From JAQSWP01 sp040255215 (lineage in GTDB: Bacteria; Pseudomonadota; Alphaproteobacteria; Reyranellales; JAQSWP01), in contig JBDZUM010000005.1 of assembly GCA_040255215.1 (NCBI GenBank), positions 1 through 62,493 of the forward strand: 62,493 nucleotides of DNA, read 5' to 3'. The notes under the pieces are model-generated. The model had not been told where the DNA came from and did no database searches. It saw only the letters and a program-made list of their open reading frames with translations. The first letter of the stretch is position 1. Each line of letters starts with the position of its first letter. Shown in pieces: positions 47,182 through 56,000 of this stretch. The position numbers and the translations under genes were made by a program.

Positions 47182-47964
47182 ATGGCGAAGCCCGTCCTCT
47201 ATTCGGTCGACGCCGGCGTCGCCACGATCCGGATCAACCGGCCGGCGGCGCACAACGCGCTCGACCAGGCGACCGGCAACGCGCTGATCGCGGCGGTGCA
47301 CCGGGCGGCTGCCGACGAGGCCGTGCGCATCGTCGTGCTGGCGGCCGATGGGCCGAGCTTCTCGGCCGGCGGCGACTTCAACTGGGTTCTGACCTGGCCA
47401 TCGCTCAGCACCGCCGAGCAGCATGCCGGCGCCACGCTGTTCTCCAATGCGGTACAGGCGGTCTACGACCTGCCCAAGCCATCGATCGCCCGCGTCCAGG
47501 GCGCCTGCGTCGGCGGCGGGGTCGGCATCATGCTGGCCTGCGACTATGCCGTCGCCGCCGATACCGCCCGCTTCGGGCTGACGTCGGTGCGCAACGGCCT
47601 GCTGGCCGGCATCGCCATTCCCGAACTGATCCAGGCGCTGGGTCCGCGCAAGGCGCGCCAGGTGCTGCTGCATGGCGGTATCGTGCCCGCCGCGCAGGCG
47701 CGCGACTTCGGGCTGGTCGATCGCGTCGTACCGGCCGCCGAGCTCGACGCCGAGATCGCCAGGCTCGCCGGCGAACTGAAGCTCGGCGCGCCCAGCGTCC
47801 AGGCGCTGATCAAGCGGCTGGTGACCGAATTTTCGGTTGCCGCCAGAGACTCGCAGATGGCTGCCCGTATCGCCGACGAAGTCACGGCGCAATGCACGAC
47901 GCCCGACGCCAAGGAAGGCATGAGCGCCTTCCTCGAGAAGCGCAAGGCGGGCTGGACGGTTTGA
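47182..47964 (+). CDS. Enoyl-CoA hydratase/isomerase family protein of the leucine cluster
   Basis: By position this 260-residue crotonase-fold protein should be the methylglutaconyl-CoA hydratase (LiuC). It has the crotonase oxyanion-hole pattern SAGGDFNWV at residues 61-69 and CVGGGVGIMLACD at residues 109-121. However, both residues that usually supply the catalytic glutamates are different: Gly115 stands where crotonases have Glu, and Ser135 (FGLTSVRNG) stands where Glu164 of the rat enzyme lies. LiuC proteins normally keep the second. The start is 2 bases after mccB. The family call is firm, the hydratase activity is doubtful. Confidence 0.85.
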   Translation: MAKPVLYSVDAGVATIRINRPAAHNALDQATGNALIAAVHRAAADEAVRIVVLAADGPSFSAGGDFNWVLTWPSLSTAEQHAGATLFSNAVQAVYDLPKPSIARVQGACVGGGVGIMLACDYAVAADTARFGLTSVRNGLLAGIAIPELIQALGPRKARQVLLHGGIVPAAQARDFGLVDRVVPAAELDAEIARLAGELKLGAPSVQALIKRLVTEFSVAARDSQMAARIADEVTAQCTTPDAKEGMSAFLEKRKAGWTV

Positions 47965-47982
47965 GATAGAGGTCGAACGCAG

Positions 47983-50001
47983 ATGTTTTCCAAGATCCTG
48001 ATCGCCAATCGCGGCGAAATCGCCTGCCGGGTCATCAAGACGGCGCGCCGCATGGGTATCGCCACCGTCGCGGTCTATTCCGACGCCGATCGCGACGCCA
48101 TGCACGTGGCGATGGCCGACGAGGCCTATCACATCGGACCGGCCTCGGCCCGCGAGAGCTATCTCGTTGCCGACCGCATCGTCGAGGTCGCGCGCAAGTC
48201 GGGCGCCCAGGCGGTGCATCCGGGCTACGGCTTCCTGTCGGAAAACGCCGGCTTCGCCGAAGCCTGCGCCAAGGCCGGCATCGTCTTCATCGGACCTCCG
48301 GCCTCCGCCATCCGCGCCATGGGCTCCAAGAGCGAAGCCAAGAAGATCATGGAGCAGGCCAAGGTGCCGCTGGTGCCGGGCTACCACGGCGACGACCAGA
48401 GCGAACCCATCCTGAAGGCGGCCGCCGAACGCATCGGCTATCCGGTGCTGATCAAGGCTTCGGCCGGCGGCGGCGGCAAGGGCATGCGCGTCGTCGAGAG
48501 CGATGCCAAGTTCGTCGAGCAGCTGGCCGGCGCCAAGCGCGAGGCCAAAGGCGCCTTCGGCGACGACCACGTGCTGATCGAGAAATACCTGACGCGGCCG
48601 CGCCACATCGAGATCCAGGTGTTCGCCGACACGCACGGCAATTGCGTCTATCTGTTCGAGCGCGACTGCTCGATCCAGCGCCGCCACCAGAAGGTGATCG
48701 AGGAGGCGCCGGCTCCCGGCATGCCGATCGACCGCCGTCGCGCCATGGGCGAGGCCGCCGTCGCCGCCGCCAAGGCGATCGGCTATGTCGGCGCCGGCAC
48801 GGTCGAGTTCATCGCCAACCAGGACGGCTCGTTCTACTTCATGGAGATGAATACCCGTCTGCAGGTCGAGCATCCGGTCACCGAGATGATCACCGGCCAG
48901 GATCTGGTCGAATGGCAGTTCCGCGTCGCTTCGGGCGAGAAGCTGCCGCTGCTGCAGGACGATCTGGCGATCAACGGCCATGCCATCGAGGTCCGCCTCT
49001 ACGCCGAGGACCCGGTGCGCAACTTCCTGCCCTCGATCGGGCCGCTGCGCCATCTGCGCCTGCCGGCCGAGAACGCCCATGTCCGCGTCGATACCGGCGT
49101 GCGCCAGGGCGACGAGGTGTCGATGAACTACGACCCGATGATCGCCAAGATCATCGTCTGGGACCGCGACCGCCATTCCGCCATCCGCCGCCTGGCCGCC
49201 GCCATGGCCGAAACCCAGGTCGTCGGCGTTTCCACCAACACCGCCCTGCTGGCCGCCATCGCCGCCCATCCGGCTTTCGGCGCCGGCGATCTCGACACCG
49301 GCTTCATCGAGCGGCACAAGGCCGACGTCATCGTCAAGCCGGGCGCGCCGTCCGACCGCGTCCTGGCGCTGGCGGCGCTGGCGCAGCTCAGCCATTTCGG
49401 CAACCGATCCTGCGAACTGCAGAAGCGTTCGCTCGATCCGTGGTCGCCCTGGGGAATCGCGTCGGGCTGGCGCCTCAATGGCGACGGCCATGACGCGCTG
49501 AGCTTCAAGTCGGGCAACGACGACATCCGCGTCGAAGTGACCTTCGCTCGCAATGGCACCTGGGAACTGGCGCTGCCGTCGGGCCGCGTGGTGGCGAGCG
49601 GCGAGCTGGACGAGGAGGGCGTGCTGTCGGCCACCATCGACGGCGTGCGCCAGACCGCCAACATCGTGCGCCTGACGGCGAACGATGGCAGCGAGGATCT
49701 CGTCATCATGGCGCCGGGGATCAACCATCGGCTCAAGGCGATCGATCCGCGCAACGTGTCGGCCGTCGACGACGTGCCGACCGGCACTTTGCAGGCGCCG
49801 ATGCCGGGCAAGGTGATCGACGTGAAGGTAAAGGACGGCGACAAGGTGCGCCGCGGCCAGCCGGTCGTGGTCCTCGAGGCGATGAAAATGGAACACACCA
49901 TCGCCGCGCCATCGGACGGGACCATCAAGAAGGTGAAGTTCGCCGCCGGCGAACTGGTGGACGAGGGCGTCGAGCTGGTCGAGTTCGAGCCCGCAGCCTG
50001 A
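47983..50001 (+). CDS. mccA: Methylcrotonyl-CoA carboxylase biotin-carboxylase (alpha) subunit
   Basis: This subunit carboxylates biotin with ATP and bicarbonate for the partner MccB. The 672-residue product has the biotin carboxylase domain (KASAGGGGKGMR near residue 161, EMNTRLQVEHPVTEM near residue 288), a linker domain and a C-terminal biotinyl domain with EAMKMEH; Lys635 is the biotin site. It follows the crotonase-fold gene by 18 bases and is followed by the HMG-CoA lyase gene. It resembles PccA at 21371 in the core, and the pairing with MccB decides the name. Confidence 0.93.
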   Translation: MFSKILIANRGEIACRVIKTARRMGIATVAVYSDADRDAMHVAMADEAYHIGPASARESYLVADRIVEVARKSGAQAVHPGYGFLSENAGFAEACAKAGIVFIGPPASAIRAMGSKSEAKKIMEQAKVPLVPGYHGDDQSEPILKAAAERIGYPVLIKASAGGGGKGMRVVESDAKFVEQLAGAKREAKGAFGDDHVLIEKYLTRPRHIEIQVFADTHGNCVYLFERDCSIQRRHQKVIEEAPAPGMPIDRRRAMGEAAVAAAKAIGYVGAGTVEFIANQDGSFYFMEMNTRLQVEHPVTEMITGQDLVEWQFRVASGEKLPLLQDDLAINGHAIEVRLYAEDPVRNFLPSIGPLRHLRLPAENAHVRVDTGVRQGDEVSMNYDPMIAKIIVWDRDRHSAIRRLAAAMAETQVVGVSTNTALLAAIAAHPAFGAGDLDTGFIERHKADVIVKPGAPSDRVLALAALAQLSHFGNRSCELQKRSLDPWSPWGIASGWRLNGDGHDALSFKSGNDDIRVEVTFARNGTWELALPSGRVVASGELDEEGVLSATIDGVRQTANIVRLTANDGSEDLVIMAPGINHRLKAIDPRNVSAVDDVPTGTLQAPMPGKVIDVKVKDGDKVRRGQPVVVLEAMKMEHTIAAPSDGTIKKVKFAAGELVDEGVELVEFEPAA

Positions 50002-50011
50002 GGAGGCGGCC

Positions 50012-50920
50012 ATGGCCCTGCCCAAGCGCGTGCGTCTGGTTGAGGTCGGTCCGCGCGACGGGCTGCAGAACGAGGCGAAGCCGGTGCCGGTCGAGGTCAA
50101 GGTCGAGCTGATCGACCGCCTGACCGAGGCCGGCCACGTCACCGTCGAGGCCGGCAGCTTCGTGTCGCCCAAATGGGTGCCGCAGATGGCCAGCACCGAC
50201 GAGGTCATGGCCCGCATCCGGCGCAAGCCGGGCGTGTCCTATCCTGTGCTGGTGCCCAACAAGCAGGGCATGAACGCCGCCATCGAGGCGAAATGCGAAG
50301 AGGTCGCCGTGTTCGCCGCCGCGTCGGAGAGCTTCTCGCGCAAGAACATCAACTGCTCCATCGCCGAGAGCCTCGAGCGTTTCGCCCCGGTGATGGAAGC
50401 GGCGCAGCACCACGGCATCAAGGTGCGCGGCTACATCTCAACCGTGGTCGGCTGTCCCTACGAGGGCGATGTCGCGCCGCAGGCGGTGGCCGATCTGGCG
50501 GCGAAGCTGCTGGCGATGGGCTGCTACGAGATCTCGCTCGGCGACACGATCGGCGTTGGTACGCCGGGCAAATGCGTCGCCATGGTCGATGCCGTCGCCG
50601 CCGTGGTGCCGCGCGAGAAGATCGCGGTGCATTTCCACGACACTTACGGCCAGGCGCTGGCCAACATCCTCGCCTGCATGGAGCGCGGCATCACGGTGAT
50701 GGATACCGCCGTCGCCGGCCTCGGCGGCTGCCCCTACGCCAAGGGCGCCTCGGGCAATGTCGGCACCGAGGACGTGCTCTATATGCTCAACGGGCTGGGC
50801 GTCGAGCACGGCGTCGATATCGAGAAGATCGCCGGCATCGGCCGCTTCATCACCGCCGCCCTGGGCCGCCAGCCGGCTTCCAAGGTGGCGCAGGCCATGG
50901 CGGCGAAGCTCGCCGCCTGA
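50012..50920 (+). CDS. mvaB: Hydroxymethylglutaryl-CoA lyase
   Basis: HMG-CoA lyase cleaves HMG-CoA into acetyl-CoA and acetoacetate, the last step of leucine breakdown. The 302-residue product has EVGPRDGLQNE near residue 11 with the catalytic Arg15 and metal-binding Asp16, the HFHDTYGQA metal-binding histidines, and the GLGGCPYAKGASGN loop with the active-site Cys. It starts 10 bases after mccA. Its stop is 3 bases from the pbpC stop on the other strand. Confidence 0.94.
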   Translation: MALPKRVRLVEVGPRDGLQNEAKPVPVEVKVELIDRLTEAGHVTVEAGSFVSPKWVPQMASTDEVMARIRRKPGVSYPVLVPNKQGMNAAIEAKCEEVAVFAAASESFSRKNINCSIAESLERFAPVMEAAQHHGIKVRGYISTVVGCPYEGDVAPQAVADLAAKLLAMGCYEISLGDTIGVGTPGKCVAMVDAVAAVVPREKIAVHFHDTYGQALANILACMERGITVMDTAVAGLGGCPYAKGASGNVGTEDVLYMLNGLGVEHGVDIEKIAGIGRFITAALGRQPASKVAQAMAAKLAA

Positions 50921-50923
50921 TTT

Positions 50924-53020
50924 TCACTCGGCGATCTGCACCCGCACCTCGACCACGCTGCTGCGTCCGCTGGCGTCGACCACGGCGATGCGGGTGAAGC
51001 CCGCCCCGTCGGGTTGCCACAGCGTCGTCGCTGCCGTTGCCGGGATCGGCCGGTCGTTCACCACCCAGCGCAGCGGCCCCTGGCCGCCCTCGGCTTTCAG
51101 CACCAGCGGCTGCAGCGCCTGATCGGCGCGGGTGACTTCGATCAGCGCGCCCTGCGGCGGAAACACGATGCGCGGCGCCGGCACGCGCGTGCGGGCGACG
51201 CTGCCGATGGCGAGCTGCGGCGCGCTGGGATCGAACACCTGCAGGCTGGGCGGCAGATCGCCCGCGCCGGTAACGGTCAGCACGTCGCCCGGGCGGCGCG
51301 CCGGCGCGACCGGTTCTGGCGGCAGCAGGTCGAAGGCGCGCAGCATGATGGGGGCGGCGGTATTGCGGCCGAACTGGCCCGGACGCGGGGTCGCGTCGGC
51401 ATGGCCGGTCCAGACGCCGACCGTGTAGCGGCCGCTATAGCCCACCGCCCAGGCGTCCCGGAAACCGAACGACGTGCCGGTCTTGAAGGCGATGCGTCGG
51501 CGGCTGCCGGGCGTGGCGGTCGAGGCGTAGCTGTCGGGCGGCGTGCTGCCCACCAGTATGTCGCCGACATACCAGGCTGCCCGTTCGCCCACCAGCCGGC
51601 GCAACGGCTCCTTGTCGGCGCCATCGCCCTGGCGCAGCGCCAGCGGTCGCATCGAGCCGCCATCGGCCAGCCCGACATAGAGCATCGTCAGGTCGAGCAG
51701 CGAAATGCCAGCACCGCCCAGCACGATCGCCAGCGAGCCGGCGCCGGTCGCGTCCTTGGGGTAGACCAGCTCGGCCCCGGCCTGCTGCAGACCGGCGGCG
51801 AAGCGCTCGGGGCCGATGCGGTTGACCACCGCCACCGCCGGCACGTTGAGCGATTGCTGCAGCGCAGAACGGGCGGTGATGGTGCCCTGGAAGTCGCGAT
51901 CGAAATTGCGCGGCGCATAGTCGCCGAAGCGGTACGGAGCGTCGTCTATGAGCGATTCTGGGTGCAAAACGCCATCGTCGAAGGCCATGGCGTAGGCGAA
52001 CGGCTTCAGGGTCGATCCGGGCGATCTGCGGGCCCGGACCAGGTCGTTCTGCCCTGCTTTTGCAAAGAAATCCGCGCTTCCGACATAGCCGATGACGCTT
52101 CTGTCGCGGTTGTCGACCACGACCATGGCCACATCCGCCCCATCGGCGAAATTCCTAGCCGATTCAAGGGCCAGGCGCTCCAAACCGCGCTGCAGCCCGC
52201 CCTGCACGAACGTCCGAACTGTGCTACCCGCCCGCACCTCCCCCGCCAGCGCCAAACTCAGGTGCGGGGCCAGAAAAGGCATGGAATCTCGGGTGTTTGG
52301 CACCGGCCGGTCGAGCGCGTCGCGGCGCTGGGCGGCGGTCAGCCTGCCGCGCCCGGCCACCACCTCAACGACCCAGTCGCGCGCGGCGCGGGCGGCTTTG
52401 GGGTGCAGGTCGGGACGGCGGCGTTCGGGCGACTGGGGCAGGGCGACCAGAAGTGCGGCCTCGGCCGGTGCCAGGCTGCGCGGCTCCTTGCCGAAATAGG
52501 CCAGCGAGGCGGCGCGCACGCCCTCGAGATTGCCGCCATAGGGCGCCAGGGTGAGGTAGAGGGTGAGGATTTCGTCCTTGCTGTAGTGCAGTTCAAGCTG
52601 CAGCGCCCGCAGCGCCTCCAGCACCTTGCCGCCGAGATCGCGCGAATGCGGTTCGAGCAGGCGGGCGGTCTGCATGGTCAGGGTCGAGGCGCCGGAGACG
52701 ATCTCGCCATGCGCCACGAACTGTCCCATGGCGCGCACGACCGAGAGCGGGTCGACGCCGGGATGCCAATGGAAGCGGCGGTCTTCGTAGGCCAGCAAGG
52801 TCTTCAAGAACAGCGGATCGACATCCTGCGGGCTTGCCAGCAGCCGCCAGCGATCGTCGCTCGAGGTGAAGGCACGCAGGATCTTGCCGTCGGCATCGAC
52901 CACCAGGGTCGACCGGTCGTGGAAGCGCGACAGGTCGGGCGGATAGAGCCGGTCGAGCACGGCGCCGCCGGCCAGCGCAGATGCCACCAGCAGAATGCCT
53001 GCAAGGAGCCAGCGCCGCAT
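50924..53020 (-). CDS. pbpC: Penicillin-binding protein 1C
   Basis: PbpC is a bifunctional class A penicillin-binding protein anchored in the inner membrane. The 698-residue product has an N-terminal membrane helix (about residues 4-22), a glycosyltransferase domain with catalytic Glu79 (LLAYEDRRFHWHPGVDP), a transpeptidase domain with the serine motif SPGSTLKPF, then KTGTSFGFRDAWAVGY, and a C-terminal PBP1C domain of about 90 residues. It lies 19 bases downstream of the alpha-2-macroglobulin gene on the same strand, the classical yfhM-pbpC arrangement. Confidence 0.93.
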   Translation of the reverse strand: MRRWLLAGILLVASALAGGAVLDRLYPPDLSRFHDRSTLVVDADGKILRAFTSSDDRWRLLASPQDVDPLFLKTLLAYEDRRFHWHPGVDPLSVVRAMGQFVAHGEIVSGASTLTMQTARLLEPHSRDLGGKVLEALRALQLELHYSKDEILTLYLTLAPYGGNLEGVRAASLAYFGKEPRSLAPAEAALLVALPQSPERRRPDLHPKAARAARDWVVEVVAGRGRLTAAQRRDALDRPVPNTRDSMPFLAPHLSLALAGEVRAGSTVRTFVQGGLQRGLERLALESARNFADGADVAMVVVDNRDRSVIGYVGSADFFAKAGQNDLVRARRSPGSTLKPFAYAMAFDDGVLHPESLIDDAPYRFGDYAPRNFDRDFQGTITARSALQQSLNVPAVAVVNRIGPERFAAGLQQAGAELVYPKDATGAGSLAIVLGGAGISLLDLTMLYVGLADGGSMRPLALRQGDGADKEPLRRLVGERAAWYVGDILVGSTPPDSYASTATPGSRRRIAFKTGTSFGFRDAWAVGYSGRYTVGVWTGHADATPRPGQFGRNTAAPIMLRAFDLLPPEPVAPARRPGDVLTVTGAGDLPPSLQVFDPSAPQLAIGSVARTRVPAPRIVFPPQGALIEVTRADQALQPLVLKAEGGQGPLRWVVNDRPIPATAATTLWQPDGAGFTRIAVVDASGRSSVVEVRVQIAE

Positions 53021-53039
53021 CGGGAACCCGCCCTCTCTC

Positions 53040-56000
53040 CTAGGGCCGCGGCAGCACAGTGACCGTGCCGCCGTTGGTGCGGCCGATCACGCCTGGGCGG
53101 TACATGTCCTCGATCTGCGCCGGTGGCAGCACGTAGGTGCCCGGCGTCACGGCCCGCACGACGTAAGCCAGCGCAAACTCGGCAGTTTCCTCTTCCTCGT
53201 AATAGTAGTTGCCGCGATAGGAGCCGAAATAGGTCGGCTTGCCGAAGGTGAAGCTGGCGAAGAAGCGATCGTCGCGCGCCTCGCGCGTGCGGCTGAAGCT
53301 GATCTTCGGCAGCCAGGAATAGGCCTGCTCGCCGTCCTGCACGTAGGGAATGACCGCCTCGATCTCCCAGCCGGCCGGCAGCAGATCGAGCAGCGCGACC
53401 TCGTGATAGCTCTTGTCGAGAGCGCGGCCGGTCAGCACGACCATCAGCCGGTCGTTCTGCACCACCTTCGAAAGATCGGCGGCCGACCCGTCGAGCTTGC
53501 GGAACACCCGGTCGACGCGCATGCCGCGCGCGACGGCCGGCTGCATCGCCTTGGGTACACCGCGCACCGACAGCGTGCCCCAGATCTCGCGGTCGGTGGT
53601 GTTGCGAATCGCCATCGGATTGGCGGCGACCTTGGCGGCGTCGGGATAGAACATGGCCGGCTCGCGCTTGGGCTTCACCGGATCGCCGTTGACTTCGAGG
53701 GTCAGCGGCGTCGCGGTCTGGGTCATGGCGTGGGCCGCCAGCAGCATCCAGGCCTTTTCCTGCGTGGTCGTGTTCTCGATGGAGACCTTGTCGAAGCGAC
53801 GCAGCCTGTCTGTCAGCGCCGGCAGCATGTCGGTCTGGCCGGCCAGCGCGGCCACGGCCGTCAGGCCGGCCGCATCGCGAAGCGCGGTCCCATAATAGTC
53901 GCCGCGAATGACCGAGCCGACCGCCTGGCGCGACTGCTGGAAGGCGGTGAGGGCGCGCGCCTTCTCGCCGGTCAGCGCCAGCGCCGCCGCCAGATGGCCG
54001 CGACCCAGCCCGGTGCGGATGTTGCGCAGGTCCGTGTCCTGGAAGTAGCGCAGCTGTCCGACATCGGCCTGGCCGGCCCGGGCCAGCACGTAGAAGCCAT
54101 AAGCGCGCGCCTCGGGCGAGAATTCCGACAACGTGCCGCGCACCCAGTTCAGGCCGCGCATGACTGCGGCATCCGGCACGGCGAAGTCCTTGGCCTTGGC
54201 CTGGATCAGGAAATCCAGCGCGAAGATCTGCAACCAGGGATCGGCGGCGTAGAGACCCGGTCCCCACATGCCGAAACCGCCGTCGGGACGCTGCATGTCG
54301 AGAATGCGCGACGCTGCCTCCTGGATCCGCGTCGGCAGCGCCTTGTCGGTCTGGATGCCGCTGACGGCGGCCAGTTCGCCGAAATAAAGCAGCGGCAGGG
54401 CCCGGCTGGTGGTCTGTTCGAGACAGCCGAACGGATACTTGTCCAGTGCCGTCAGCAGGCCGGCGACATCGAAGCCGCGTACGCTGGCCATGCTGACCGA
54501 CACGGTGGCGCTGCCGGGCACGAAGGTCTCGAGCGAGGCGGCGTCGACGGTGAAGCTCTCGCCGGGCTTGACGGACGAGACCAGTTCGACGGTCTGCGGC
54601 GCCTGCGCCGGCCGGACCTGGATCTGCCAGTCGCGGGCGACCTCGAAGCCGTTCGGCCCGGTGATCTTCAGGTCGAACTTGCCGATGCCGACCTGCTCGG
54701 CCTTGACCGGCCAGCCGAAGATCTGGCGCTTGCCGGCCGGCATGTCGACCGACTGGTTCACGGCGGGAAGGCTGACCGCGCCGCTTGCCGTCAGCGACAC
54801 CTGATACGCGCCGGGGGTGGCCTCGACATTGTGCAGCAGCAGGCTGATGCGGCTTTCGTCGCCTGGTGCCAGGAAGCGGGGCAGGGTGACGTCGCTGACC
54901 AGTGCGTCGCGCACGGTCAGCGGCTTGCTTGACTGGCCGACCCGCGCCCGGTCGAAGGCCACCGCCATGAGCCGCAATTCGCCGGTGAAGTCGGGAATGT
55001 CGAGCGGAATGCTGGCCTTGCCCTCGGCATCGAGTTTGACGATGCCCGAGTACAGCGCCACGGTCCGCGTCGGCACGACCTCCAGCCCGCGGCCAGCGGC
55101 GCTGTCGCCGCCGGTGCGGATCTGGCCGACGACGTCGGCCGCACCGTCAAGCAGCCGGCCGTAATCGTCGCGTATGCCCAGCGTCAGTCGGCGCTTGCCG
55201 AAGAAATGCTGCGACGGATCGGGCGACTGGAATTTGGTGAGCTGCAGGATGCCCTCGTCGACCGCAGCCAGGGTGACGAAGGCCTCGGGCCCGGCCTGCG
55301 CGACCTTGATCGGCACCTCGATCTTCTGCCGCGGCAGGATCTTGTCGGGCGTGCCGATTTCCACTGCCAGTTTGCGATCGCTGACATCGACGCCGAGCCA
55401 GACCAGGCCGATGGCGCGCACCGGGGCGCGATCGTTCTTCTGGGCCAGCGGTCGGAAGGCGCTGACCAGCGCATAGGCGCCGCTGCCCCAGTCGGCGGAC
55501 ACAGGGATGTCGACCGTCGTGCCTTCGGCGGCGACGGAAACGAGCCTGCGCTCGAAGATGCGGTCGCCGGCGATCACGATCGTCGCTTCGCCGGTGAATG
55601 GCGCCTCGATGCGCACGCGCGCGGTTTCGCCCTTGGCATAGGTCTGCTTGTCGGCCGTGACCTTGACGAGGTCGGGCGTCTCGGCGACCTGCGAGGAGGC
55701 CCAGCCGGAGTAGTAGCTGATGCTCGACGCCGCGCCCGTCGTCGGATCGGTGACGATCAGGCGGTAACGGCCCCAGGACTGGGTCTGGCTGACAACGGCA
55801 AGCTTGTCGGCCTCGACGTCGATCGTGCCACTGGTGACGGGAATGTCGCGGCTATAGACCTCCCAGCGCCAGGAATTGCCGGTGCGATACCATTGGTAGT
55901 TGCGATGTTCGCGCACGAGTTCCCATTTCAGGCCCGGCCGCGCCAGACGTTCGCCTTTGGCATCGACCAGGGCGATCTCGAATTCGGCCGGCGAGCCTTC

